A DNA stretch of 64,000 nt. Origin: Hygrophila difformis. Taxonomy: Eukaryota; Streptophyta; Magnoliopsida; Lamiales; Acanthaceae. Positions 53,433 through 64,000 of the stretch are shown here, piece by piece. Location: contig JAOANR010000003.1 of the NCBI GenBank assembly GCA_030278955.1, positions 57,715,628 through 57,779,627 on the forward strand, read 5' to 3'. The translations under genes were made by a program, and so were the position numbers. The notes below the pieces were generated by a model. It did no database searches, was not told the DNA's origin, and was given only the letters and a program-made list of their open reading frames with translations. Within the stretch, counting starts at the first letter, position 1. Each line of letters starts with the position of its first letter.

Positions 53433-56178
53433 TGTAACACCCGAGGAAAAACAAATTCAAATTGTTTGAACTACGTCATGACTTGATCCCTTCACAGGGT
53501 ACGTAGGCAGCTTGGAACTAATTTCTAAGTTCAGTCACGAAATAAGTCACAAAATAAATCACGAAATAGATCACAAGGACGATAGGAGGAGTTGGAACCG
53601 ATTTAGACTAGGCTAATTAGGACACGGAAATGTTGCGAGCGATAAGCCGGACTCGTAACAAGTTTAAGGAAAAGATTCCGAACCGGAGACGACCCAAGGA
53701 ATCGAGCCGACACGTAGAAAACCGATAGGGGAAAGCAAGGAAAGACCCGACGGAACACGCGGACCGCCGAACCGGCCGGCCCGCGCTCTCCGCGCGCCGC
53801 CGCGCGGCCACCGCGCGGAGGGAGGAGTCGCGACTCCAGGGCAGACCACGCGTGCTCCGCGCGGACAAAGGCCTATGTGCGCGTCACCAGCGCGCCAGAG
53901 GTGCAGGAGGTGTAAACTTTCCTTCCATGGTGATTTTCTTGCCAAAAATCCGTCCTCTATCAAGGGGAAGCAGATCAAGGCAATGGGGGAAGGTTATAGA
54001 GGCTGTGTGGCCGCCCCTCCCCCATATTTTCTAGCAAACAAACCCTAGCCACCTCCAATATTCCTCTCCAAGTCGAAACCTCTCCGAACTCACTTTCCGG
54101 CAAGTATTCCGGCGACGGCAAGGCGAAAGGAATCAAGCCCTGCCCTCTAGACTCTTGGTAAGCTATTGTACAAAGTTTTAATTCGTCCATATATCTCAGA
54201 AACTCATATTCTAACCCTTTTTCCTTACTACGATTTCCCGTCGGAAAACGAACAAAAAGCGATCGGAGAAGTTGGCCATTCGTCGTGACCCTAGGACGCC
54301 CGTAAACCCAATCCAGCGACCCTATCCTCATTCTAAGTAAGTTAAAACCTTACTCACAAATTTTCGTGGTTGTTTGTTGTTTAAAACTCGAGATATAGGC
54401 TTGTAACAAAAATCGGTTTTCAAAAACCCTATTTTCGTCCAATTTCAAAGACTCGCCTAAAACGCGACCTTCAGGAATTCAAACCGAAAACGTTTCAACA
54501 TAAAAGTTATTCCTAACACTTTTATCTATCTTGTGTCCAAATTTCAGCCGTTCACATTAAGTTTTGCTATCCCAAATCACGCCGTAAACTTTCTGTGACA
54601 ACCCGAACATATTTAAACTGTGACAGTTTTCTTTACTCAACTTGATGCATGTTTTTCACCCATTTTTCGAATGATTTAACTTTGCTTTCCTAAACAAAAG
54701 TTGTAGATAATTGTGTCTAGATTATGCATATAAAATTTCACGGATTTTGGTGTTCATTTGTTATGTCAATCGGTCGAATTTTCAAAACTATTTTAAACCC
54801 CATTCGGAACCCGCGAGTATGTAGTGAGTTGTGGTCGATTTTTGAGTACTAAGAATTCATTATTTCCAAATTCTTAAAACATGAAAGTTGTTCCTTAACG
54901 TATTTTGTAGTTACTGTAAAAATTTCGCATCGATTGGTCTTGAAATGAATTTTTAATCGGCGTTGCACGAACCTGTGACGAAAACAGTTTTAAGACAGAA
55001 ATTATTCCTTGCAATGAACTCGAATTTCGACTCACTTCGGAATCTTATTTTCCAAGACTTAAAACATGAAAGTTGTTCGTGTGTGTGTTTTTGAACTACT
55101 GTAAAAATTTCAGAAATTTTGGTGTAAAAACGAATATTTAATTAAGAAAGGCGTAAACTGCCTCGAATAGGATTTTTCGAACTTGAGAAAACTCGAACTA
55201 TGAAAACGCGATATCATTCATTTGATAACCTTGAAATACGAACTTTCGAAAAATCCCGTTCACTAGGCTGAGCCGATCGTCATGCTATCATTATCTTTGA
55301 GACTGCCTCGTTAGTGGTCTCCTTACTATCTGAGATTGCCTCGTTAGTGATCTCGCGCGCTGTATTTTTGGACTGCCTCGTTAGTGGTCCTACTATCTTT
55401 TTGGATCGCCTCGTTAGTGGTCCTACTATCTTTTTGAGACTGCCTCGTTAGTGGTCTCCCATTGTTTGGACTGCCTCGTTAGTGGTCCTATGTTGAGATT
55501 GCCTCGTTAGTGATCTCCCGGTATGGTGTCCTCTTCTTAGTCTACGGGATGAAATGTAAAAGACTTGTGTGAGTGTTCCATTATGCTTAAATCGTATTTA
55601 TCATGTCTTTAATTATGTATTTAAAATTCATGCATCCTAAATTATGCTTTAAATTACGCTTTTAATTTAAGTCTTTTAATCATGTTTTCCGCTGCAAATA
55701 AATTATGTATTTTAAATTCACGTACGGTAAGCGAAATCTTTAGTTTAAACACATGTAACCCCTATTATTTGTTAGTTAGGGATTAACTTACTCAGTATAT
55801 CTTTATACTGACAACCGTTGTCATTTCTTTTTACAGAGTATGTCGAGTGACGCATGCACGCGCATTTGGGGGGGACATATTTGTGAACATTTTTAATTAC
55901 TGCATCATACTACTATTTTACCGAGTCTGTTAAACCCGAGGTTTTGGCCGTGTTGGCCGTGATTACTTTTCCGCTGCATTTACCTTATCCATGCATGATG
56001 ATTTTTACTATCGTACTTGATTTGAAGTAGTAATAAATTCCGGACTCATTGCCGAATGTTTTAAAACTTTGTATACCCATAAGCCTTGCACCTCCTTAGC
56101 GAGCTCGGGAATCCGTGTCTTGCTAGGGAGATGCGGCGGTGACACCTCGGCCTGGGTTACCAAATCCGGGGTGTTACA
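53433..56178 (+). mobile_element. 3' LTR of element M
   Basis: 2,746 bp and nearly identical to the 5' LTR. It lacks one GGCCGGTCC unit in the GC block and has a shorter G run near 55868. A TGCGGCGGTGACACC end and GTGTTACA terminus are shared. Confidence 0.93.
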
Positions 56179-56632
56179 GATAGTACCAACTGACTCTGAC
56201 AAGGCTCAGAAATTCGAGGTAGGTCTGAACCTTAGTATCCGGGAGACACTTGCAGTAGGACAATTCACAAACCTGCAGACGGTTTACGATCGAGTTGTAG
56301 CAATTGATCGAGTCCGGCAACTGAAGCGTAAAGAAAACGGTGAGTCGAGCAAGGACTCGCAAGAGTTTGAGAAAAAGAATCGAAACATTAGCAATGAAAA
56401 TTTTAAGGAGAATAAGAATAAATGTTTCAATTATGGGAGATACGACATACGTCAAACAGTCATACCACGTTGCCCGCAGTGCCACCAAGCCCATCTGGTG
56501 CGCGAATGCCCAAGGCGCGGGACTTGTTATAGATGTGGTAGGGAAAACCACATGATTAGAGAATGCAATTTTCGTGAGGAGAGGATTGAGAAAAGGCTAG
56601 ATTTGGTAAACCCTCAACCAGAAGAGCCATAG
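56179..56632 (+). pseudogene. gag: Element H gag, 3' part with zinc knuckle
   Basis: Continues gag after element M: IVPTDSDKAQKFEVGL, FTNLQTVYDRVVAIDR, then CPQCHQAHLVREC and the knuckle CYRCGRENHMIREC (CX2CX4HX4C), ending in TAG after NPQPEEP. With the 5' part the gag would be about 355 residues, uninterrupted apart from M. Normal gag-pol linkers and protease are missing. Confidence 0.88.
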
Positions 56633-57050
56633 GACGATTGAACGACATCGATCAAGCTGACTTGCCAGCTCAATGAGGAAGGATCATAGGCAACGATACC
56701 CGAACCTGTTTGCGAATAATACATAGGCAGTTATGGGGACATAATTGTAATCTTAAGGGGGGAGGATGTAACGACCCGAATATTCTAATCCGAATATTTT
56801 GTATTTCAAATAAACAAATTCAAACTGTTTTGAACTACGTAATGACTTGATCCCTTCACCGGGTACGTAGGCAACTTGGAAATTTCAATTCTGGGTTCAG
56901 TCAAATGATATAATAAAATAATACAAACAACATCAACAACAACACATAATGATACAATCACGCAATCAAACAATAGCACAAAATAGAAATGACCTTAGTT
57001 CCAAGCTCGCGAGAAGCTAACACCCAACTTCGGGGACGAAGTTGATTCTT
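56633..57050 (+). other. Junction region with a relic polypurine tract and LTR start inside element H
   Basis: GTTATGGGGACATAATTGTA and a purine tract (56755-56766) are followed by TGTAACGACCC (56767). The next ~120 bp match the start of the M LTR (AACTACG, ATGACTTGATCCCTTCAC, ACGTAGGCA). So a pol end, polypurine tract and LTR start from an M-like element lie just before H's own polypurine tract. Confidence 0.8.
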
Positions 57051-57064
57051 AAGGGGGGGTAGAC
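57051..57064 (+). other. Polypurine tract of element H
   Basis: AAGGGGGGGTAGAC abuts TGTAATACCC at 57065. Confidence 0.9.
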
Positions 57065-59900
57065 TGTAATACCCGGGATTTTTATCGGCGTCCAAAGGAA
57101 TACAATTTATTTCTAAATCCAATCAAGGTCGAAATATCTCCGAGAAGAAGAAAATAATTTATCACAATAAATTATTGCTCAGAAATGAAACGCCAATAGA
57201 TTCAAAATGGAATAAAAGAGGAAAAGGAAGCCCGAAGACATTCCATGAATCGAGTCAAAAGAATTGAGAATTAAATTCAAGAAAGAAAATAATTTTAATT
57301 CCAGGAACCCGTGAAGTCGGAAATAATTTAATTAGATAAATTGTTGCACGGGAGTCAAAAGACGACGAATTAGAAGCCGACGAATCCAAACGCGACGGAC
57401 TCAAAATTTCGAGTACGGGATTAATTCGAGACGAGATTAATTTAAGATAAGAATTTATAATCCGAGAATGACCCGAAAATCGAGCCCGGAAACGTAGGAG
57501 CACAGAAATCCGAAAGAGAGGAGAAAAGGCCCGATCGGATCGCACGGACCCGCCCGGACCGAGGTCCAGGCGGAGGCCGCGCACTGGCCGCGCGGCGTTT
57601 AGCCTATGAGCGCGCCACGACCGCGTGACCCCCCCCCCCCCCCCCCAGAAAATGGCAACAACGCGTTCCGACGATCTTCTTGCCATATTTTCGACCCCCG
57701 TCGATGGAAACTCAATCCCGGGCTATGAAAGGATATTGGGGACGACATTAGGCTGCTCCCTAACCCTAAATTCGAAAAAACACAACCCTAGAGCAGCCCC
57801 CTTCTCCTCACATTCTCTCAAACTCCTCCCAAAGTCGAAAACCCCGAAATCCTTTGTGTTCTTGAAGTTCCGACGACGAAATCCGAACAAGAAGGACTTG
57901 AGAAGGAGAAGACAGACCCCTAGGATGTTGGTAAGTAGTTTTTGAGTTTGTCTACACCTTTTTGAATCCAAAAATCGAATCTAACTAAGGATTTTTACTT
58001 GCGGATTCGGTTCGTGGACGTTAGAAGAGGAAACCGACTTGAGGAGATTCGTTCGTGACATCCCGTGGATTCCGGACGACCCCGTAACCTCCTAGACATC
58101 ATCCTCACTGTAAGTTAATGCTTACTTGGTTTTGGGTGACTTAAAATGCAACCAAACATAGAGATTTAGTAACTCTAAAATCTGTCAACATGAAAAACCC
58201 CCGGCGCAGCGATTTGGTGTGAATTTTTCGAACCCCTAAAACTTCTCAAACGGAATAACTCAAAACATGAAAAACGTTCCTAAGACATAGATCTAGTTCG
58301 TATAAAAGTTTCATAATTTTTCATTGTGTTTTGATATCCGAAAACGGCCTCCAACGAACCTGCCCTGAAAGTCGAACTTGAAACCGTGACAGATTTGAAA
58401 TCGGACCAAAACCCCTACTTCAAGAGTTCAAACCGAAAAACCCAAAACTAGACTTTTGATCCTAACACATTAGTCTATGTTGTGTAAAATGTTCAGCCAT
58501 TTTCATCAACGTTTGCTATCCCAATTCGAACCGAGCATAAACTGTGGTATGAAACTTTTCGAAAACCGGACAGAGCAACGGTCCAAACTTGATGAGCTTG
58601 TTTCTATATTTTCTAGTCCGAATTGATCTTTGCAATCTAAATTAAAGTTGTAGATAATTATGTCTAGTATGTGCATGTAAAATTTCAAGATTTTTGGAGT
58701 CCATTTGATGTGTCAAAATGTCGAGTTTTGAAACGGTGTCGAATCTGAAACCTGACAGCATACTACTTTGGTGAAAGACTTGATTTTTCGCTTGTTTCCT
58801 TAACCCGGATCGAGAAACTTAAAACATGAAACTTGTTCGTCTCGGTGTTTTTGAGTTATTGGTGAAATTTCAGAATTTTCGGGCTTAAAATGATTTCTAA
58901 ATAATTACGGAATAAGACATCGACTTGTATAAAGTTATATTTTGAGAAACTTGTGAAATTTGCGAAATGTGTTCTTACCTTGCGGGTTTGATTCCCCAAG
59001 GGCGATTGTATGTTTTCCTGTGGGTTCGATTCCCCAGGATGTGTGTTGATTCCTATGGGTTCAATTCCCTAGGATGTATTTGAGTTCTTGCGGGTTCGAT
59101 TCCCCAAGGGCGATCGTTTGTTTTCCTGCGGGTTCGATTCCCCAGGACGTGTTTTGATTCCTACGGGTTCGATTCCCTAGGATGCGTTTAAATTCTTGCG
59201 GGTTCATTTCCCTGAGAACAAATTATACTAGATCATATCGAACAAAAGTGAAAGAGTGAAATCTTTAAAATACCAAATCCTGAAGCCATGAGAAAATTAA
59301 GAGACTTGAATAGTTTCTTTGTTTAAATTATGCCTTGCAAATCATTTTACCATGTAAGTTGAATTATGATCACGTGGAAATCCTTGTTTTAAAATTTTGC
59401 CATTAATTTATTAGTGGATGATTAACTTAAATTGTGTATTACCTATAAGCATGTTTTATTAAATTTAATTAAAGGCTTTGAAACCCCTAAATCATGCTAG
59501 GTGTTAACTTACTCAGCACGTTTTGCTGACCCAAACCATTTTTCCCCTTTTTCTTTCAGAGTATGAGGATTATGCATCATCATATGCATACATGGGAACA
59601 TTTGGGGAAATCTCTATTTTAAATTCCTGCATTTAGTTACGACTTGCATGAACGGGCCTGTTTAACCCGTGTTTTGGCCATGTCGGCCCTTATACTTTAT
59701 TTCCGCTGCACAACTTATATTTCCGTTGCGTGTATGGATGATTATTATTTTTAAATATAAGTATTTCCGGACTTGGTTGTTTAAAATTATTTTATACCCT
59801 TAGCCTTGCATCTTTCAAGTGAGCTCGAATGAAGTCGTGTCTTGCTAGGGAGGTGTGGCGGTGGCACCCCGGCCTGGGTTATCAAATCCGGGGTATTACA
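57065..59900 (+). mobile_element. 3' LTR of element H
   Basis: 2,836 bp, complete. Contains an 18-C run (57629-57646), the leader donor (AGGATGTTG|GTAAG near 57930), minisatellite, acceptor (~59560) and the conserved end TCTTGCTAGGGAGGTG...GGTATTACA. Confidence 0.92.
58978..59215 (+). repeat. B-box minisatellite (H 3' LTR)
   Basis: Seven units. Cores such as GGGTTCGATTCCCCA are kept better than in the 5' LTR. Confidence 0.88.
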
Positions 59901-60635
59901 AAGAATCCGAGTTTTGCTCATAAGATTTGCAAAAGCTTTGTTAACAAAATGGGTTCCTCCATCAGATATGATTACCCTAGGTACACCAAATCTATTGAAA
60001 ATATTACTTTTCAAAAATTTGATGACTTGGTGACCATCATTGGTCGGCAGTGCAACCGCCTCAACCCACTTGGACACGTAATTGACAGCTACCAAGATGT
60101 AGTGATTCCCATCCGATGTCGGGAATGGTCCCATAAAGTCAATACCCCATACGTCGAAAATCTCAAGGGTGAGAATTCCTTTTTGATGTATTTCATCACT
60201 CTTGGAAATATTCCCTAATCGTTGGCATCTGTCGCAAGCCTTAACAAACGCCTTGCAATCCTCGTAAATGGTAGGCACATAGAAACCACACTCGAGCACT
60301 TTATGAGCTGTTCGAGTGGGGCCATGGTGACCTCCATATTCCGATTCATGGCATTTTTTAGCGATTTGATAAGCCTCGTGCTCAGTTACACATCGTCTAA
60401 TAATCGAATCTGCGCAATGCTTGAAGAGATAAGGATCTTCCCAGAAGTAGTTGACTACATCTCGGTTGAACCTTTCTTTATAGCTCTTGTGCTGGAATGG
60501 TGAGGTTATTCCACATGCTAAAAAGTTAGCAATGTCGGAAAACCATGGACAAGCTTGATCATGAAGGTGCAAGGCAAACAGTTGCTCGTCCGGAAATTTT
60601 TCATTGACGGCTAGTTCATTTTTATCATTTTCTAT
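59901..60635 (-). pseudogene. pol: Element B integrase, N-terminal part
   Basis: Frame from the TGA at 60636 to the H insertion. It has an HHCC zinc module (CHESEYGGHHG ... ECGFYVPTI ... CDRCQRLG) and the first two catalytic Asp residues (WGIDFMGPF and VIISDGGTHF). It stops at LMSKTRIL, where H inserted; the catalytic Glu is at the other side of H (43501 downward). Confidence 0.92.
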
Positions 60636-61847
60636 TCAAGACAAATGGTCAGCAGCACCATTGTCTCTGCCTTTTCTATCTTTTATTATGATATCAAATT
60701 CCTGTAACAGAAGTACCCACCTGATTAATCGAGGTTTGTCATCTTGTTTGCTAAACAAGTATCTCAGTGCAGAGTGATCTGTGTACACTATAGTTTTCGT
60801 ACCAATGAGGTACTATCTGAATTTATCAAATGCGAAAACCACAACATACATCTCTTTTTCCGTGGTGGTGTAGTTGATTTGGGCTTCATTCAGGGCATGA
60901 CTTGCGTAATGAATTACATATTGTCTCCCTTCCTTATGTTGCCCAAGAACTGCACCCACAGCGAGATCACTTGCATCGCACATTACCTCGAAAGGCATTG
61001 ACCAATCGGGCGGTTGTACTATTGGAGCAGAAATCAACATCTTCTTGAGCGTGTCAAAGGCTTGAACACATGCTTCATTTATTACAAAAGAATTTTCTTT
61101 ATAAAGTAGGTTAGTGAGCGGCTTGGCAATTTTAGAAAAATCTTTAATGAATCTCCGGTAGAAACCGGCATGCCCTATGAAGCTCCTAACCGATTTTATT
61201 GAATTGGAAAATGGGAGTTTGGAGATGATTGAGACCTTGGCTCTGTCGACTTCGATGCCAGCGCGCGAGATGCGGAGACCCAACACTATACCCTCAGTGA
61301 CCATAAAATGGCAATTTTCCCAGTTTAAGACTAAGTTGGTGTGCTCACATCTTTTTAATATCTTTGCAAGATTGGTCAAGCATTCATCAAAATTATATCC
61401 ATACACAGAGAAGTCATCCATGAAAACTTCTATGCATTTTTCGATAAATTCTGAGAAGATAGACATCATGCATCTCTGAAAAGTTGCAGGCGCATTGCAA
61501 AGTCCAAAAGGCATGCGCCTGTATGCAAAAGTTCCATACGGGCATGTGAAAGTAGTTTTATCGTGATTTTCACTAGCTATTACAATTTGATTATAACCCG
61601 AATAACCATCCAAAAAACAGTAGTACTCTCTCCCGGCCAACCTCTCAAGCATTTGATCAATGAACGGCAAGGGAAAATGATCCTTCCGCGTCGCGGTATT
61701 GAACTTCCGGTAGTCGATGTAAACTCGCCAACCGGTCACTAGCCTTGTCGCCACTTCTTCTCCTTGCTCGTTAGTCGTTATGCACATCCCCCCACGCTTT
61801 GGTACTAACCCATTTGCTGTCAGATATAGGATAGATGATACCAGCAT
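60636..61847 (-). pseudogene. pol: Element B reverse transcriptase and RNase H
   Basis: RT motifs in order: LVPKRGGM, WRVYIDYRKFN, FLDGYSGYNQI (catalytic Asp80 of this segment), FGLCNAPATFQRCM, and FMDDFSVYG (142-150). RNase H starts at CDASDLAVGAVLGQ (~290). A TAG at 60813 and TGA at 60636 interrupt it; between them [14 protein letters not shown] and [11 protein letters not shown] continue RNase H. Confidence 0.93.
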
Positions 61848-62234
61848 CTAATGGCTTGATAACTTCTTTCCTTACCACCTCTTGCATGTGGGGGTTCAAA
61901 CGCCATTGGGGTTGCCTACTTGCCTTGAGGGCTTGTACTCCTCTTCCATTAAAATTCTGTGCATGCAAACAGAGGGGCTTATTCCTTTTATATCAGAAAT
62001 GGTCCATCCAATTGCATGTACATATTTCTTGAGAATGTCTACCAGAGCTTTTTCTTGTTCTTGTGTCAGCTTAGCCGACACAATTACCGGTAACTTTTTA
62101 TGTTCAGCGAGAAAAACGTACTTAAGATGATCCGGAAGTATTTTAAGTTCAAGCTCTGGCGGACATTCAACGGAAGGCAGTAATTTGCGAGAAATGGATG
62201 GGGGGTGAAAGATCAGATTTACCTTCAGGACCAT
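61771..62234 (-). pseudogene. pol: Element B pol linker between protease and RT, frameshifted
   Basis: PPELELKILPDHLKYVFL and LTQEQEKALVDILKKY lie in one frame, HMQEVVRKEVIKPLDAGIIY in another, and RT returns to the first. So at least two compensating shifts lie between 61980 and 61840. A further shift separates it from the protease frame. Confidence 0.85.
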
Positions 62235-63261
62235 GTGTCAGTACAGGGTCCACTTCCTCGTCCATGGTGCTCTCCTCCTCCTCCGGAGTGAATTCAATAC
62301 CGTTGAACTCTTCAAGGTCCCCAGTCATAGGGTCCTCAAAGTGCACGTCATTGCAGCTTTGCTCGGCACCAGCAGGCGTCAGTACCTGTTTTGAAACTTT
62401 GTCCGACATCACAGTCACAGAGTCAATGCTCTCATCCTCACTCCTACCATCTATTACATCAAACTTGGAACAAGTTTCCTCAGACGGAAACTTCTGCAGT
62501 CTGCCCATGTTCAAATTTAGCTCCTCTTCTCCGACACGGAGCTTGATTTGACTTGATCGAGCGTCTATCAGTGCACCACCCGTTGAAAGGAAGGGGCGGC
62601 CTAGAATCAGTGGCATCTCATAATCCTCCTCAATGTCAAGAATGATGAAGTCGACAGGAAAGAGAGTCCCTCCCATCTTGACGATCACGTCCTTCAGTAT
62701 CCCGACTGGGTGAGTAATCGACCGGTCTGCCAGTTGTAGTTTCACTCCCAAGTGAAGACGTTTTGCCATGGCGAGTGGCATAACGTTGATGCTGGATCCC
62801 AAATCGCATAACCCGTTTCCAACATTGGTCTTCCCAATGTGGACTGGCAGTGTGATACTGCCCGAGTCTTCCTTTTTCTCCGGTAGCACTCTCTGGAATA
62901 TGGCACTGCAGCTGCTGTTTAAGACCACCACTTCATCCTGCTCAAATTTCATTCTCCCTGAAATCATTTCTTTAAGAAATTTAGCATAGACGGGCATTTC
63001 TGAAATCATTTCGACCAGGGGAATAGTGATCTCAACAGCTTTCAATTTTTCTAAAAACTTTTTACATTTTTCATCTTGTTCCTTATTTTTAAGACGTGCA
63101 GGGTATGACACCATTGGCATGTACTTATTATTATCAATTTTTGGTGGCAAAGGGAAGAAAGTTGTACCTTCACCTGTAACTTTAACAGCTTCAATTGCAG
63201 CTTCAGCCTGCGAATTGGCTGCATCCGATTTGTCCTTTACCAGCTCAGTACCTTCATCTCC
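62167..63261 (-). pseudogene. pol: Element B aspartic protease region
   Basis: Conserved NGLCDLGSSINVMPLAMAKRL has the Athila-type DLG in the active-site position, and MPLILGRPFLSTGGALID the second conserved strand. An Asp/Glu-rich tail ends at TGA 62167. The frame continues upstream into gag through a TAA at 63262. Confidence 0.9.
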
Positions 63262-64000
63262 TTAAATCTTTTCCTTTTTCCTCTCATCCTCCACTGATTC
63301 CATTCCTTTCACAGCCTTTTTCTTTCCGGACCCAACAATTCCTTTCAGAGTCTTACCTCCCCGCAATGTGATTGCCTTACATTGCGGGTTGGTTTCAGTA
63401 CTACTCGGCAGTGTTCCCTTCCCCCTGTTTTGCAATTCCTTAGTCAACTGAGTGACCTGTGTCTCCACATTTTTTATAGATGGCTGTAATTGTTGGTTTA
63501 TCTCCCTTTAATTGGAAATAAACTCAGTCATCATACTCTCCAGACGGGACGGTGGTTTTTGGTTGAATTGCTGGTTCTGATCAGGTTGGGCTTGGAAGTT
63601 TTGGAAATTTTGGCCTTGGTTTTGGTTGGGTCTTTGTTGGATGTGGGGCTGGAAGTTCTGATTTTGGTTCTGGAAGTTTTAGACTCTTTGCTGAACAAAT
63701 CTCGGGTTCTGTTGTGGGTTATGGTGGGCAAACTGGGTAGGCTGATTTGGCTGAGAAAACAAATGCGCATTGAGTGCATTGTTATTGAAATAGGAGAGGT
63801 TTGGGTGGCGGTTCTGGAAATTCCCGGCATAGTTACAGCTTTCGGTAGCTATCTGTTGGCATGCGTCAGTTGGATGTGGTCCCTGACATAGCCCACAAAC
63901 AGCTTCCAATTGTTGTGTTTGTACTTGGCTAGATGATGCTCCCGCTTGAGAAGTACCTGCTCCTTTTCCTTGGTTCAGCTGAATCGCGGCTACCTGTTCC
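63262..64000 (-). pseudogene. gag: Element B gag, C-terminal part (runs off the window)
   Basis: Zinc-binding CGLCQGPHPTDAC (CX2CX3HX4C, Athila style) near 63890, then an Asn/Gln-rich linker and ITLRGGKTLKG. In-frame TAA codons at 63679, ~63509 and 63262. The capsid part lies right of the window. Confidence 0.88.

Larger units (their letters stand above)
46772..56178 (+). mobile_element. Element M: young non-autonomous chromovirus-like element with an antisense ORF
   Basis: Complete element with LTRs 46772-49527 and 53433-56178, 5-bp duplication GATAG (46767-46771 and 56179-56183), tRNA-iMet primer site and polypurine tract. The 3.9 kb interior holds a small coiled-coil ORF, a spliced-looking gene on the opposite strand, and a chromodomain stub of pol. 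gag, protease, RT and integrase are absent. LTRs differ at only a few visible sites per hundred bases, so it is the youngest complete insertion here. Confidence 0.92.
43502..59900 (+). mobile_element. Element H: gag-only Ty3/gypsy retrotransposon inserted in B integrase
   Basis: LTRs TGTAATACCC...GGTATTACA at 43502-45993 (end deleted) and 57065-59900. Outer flanks GAGAA and AAGAA are an imperfect 5-bp duplication, and B's integrase resumes across it. Internally only a gag ORF remains, split by element M, followed by a polypurine tract. No protease, RT or integrase is present, so it is non-autonomous, like elements described as TR-GAG. The 5' LTR end and primer site are deleted. Confidence 0.88.
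36600..64000 (-). mobile_element. Element B: decayed Athila-like Ty3/gypsy retrotransposon
   Basis: Minus strand order: gag (to 63262), protease, RT, RNase H, integrase (split by element H at 43502-59900), pol stop at 42858, 28-bp hairpin, palindrome array, small exon, intron, long ORF truncated at 36600. The protease DLG and RT FMDDF motifs and the post-pol ORF fit Athila. Several stops and frameshifts show it is old. The 5' LTR lies right of the window. Confidence 0.9.

Noticed and set aside
56069..56180. Start of the 187-codon frame over gag as a fusion protein
   Set aside because: The first ~37 codons are LTR of element M read through by chance. The true gag part starts at 56179.

Overview
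The window is nuclear plant DNA, almost certainly from a eudicot. It is built almost entirely from nested LTR retrotransposons, and I see no ordinary host gene. The only stretch that looks like unoccupied host sequence is about 1 kb of AT-rich DNA at 25790-26843, which itself carries a short LINE-like insertion. The plant assignment rests on tRNA-Asp- and tRNA-iMet-primed Ty3/gypsy and Ty1/copia elements, Athila-type gag-pol, chromodomain-type gypsy remnants and a SIRE-like copia. Species cannot be told from this.

Left part (1-25789, minus-strand elements). A large element (A) runs off the left edge. It has a 4.5 kb LTR (7376-17988, interrupted), a tRNA-Asp primer binding site (7358-7375), and then, with no gag-pol between, a single intact 1,455-codon ORF (401-4768). 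That ORF has its own predicted promoter, small first exon and 1.5 kb intron. A 6 kb solo LTR of the same family (9447-15519, 5-bp duplication CAGGT) sits inside A's LTR. A itself was inserted into the downstream ORF of a decayed SIRE-like copia element (17989-25789).

Middle (26844-36599). Two pieces of A-family LTR lie head to head across an (ATTTT)n tract. The larger one carries two solo LTRs of chromovirus-like gypsy families (28595-31388, duplication ATAAT; 32968-35968, duplication GCTAG).

Right part (36600-64000). A decayed minus-strand Athila-like element (B) shows gag, protease, RT, RNase H and integrase in order, then the same downstream ORF as in A. Its integrase is split by a plus-strand, gag-only gypsy element (H, 43502-59900). 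H's gag is in turn split by a younger plus-strand element (M, 46772-56178, duplication GATAG, near-identical LTRs). M has lost gag-pol except a chromodomain stub and carries an antisense gene with a similar plant-transposon domain.

The most unusual signal is a set of nested double-palindrome arrays next to every A/B-family promoter, both in LTRs and upstream of the internal ORF. Their architecture is conserved while the arm sequence differs completely or changes in a paired way between copies: GTCGCGGAAC-type, GTCGTGA-type and ATGCGGTATATACCGCAT-type. A second unusual signal is tandem tRNA-like B-box motifs inside a predicted intron of the H-family LTR. All functional statements are inferences from sequence reading; no database search was possible.
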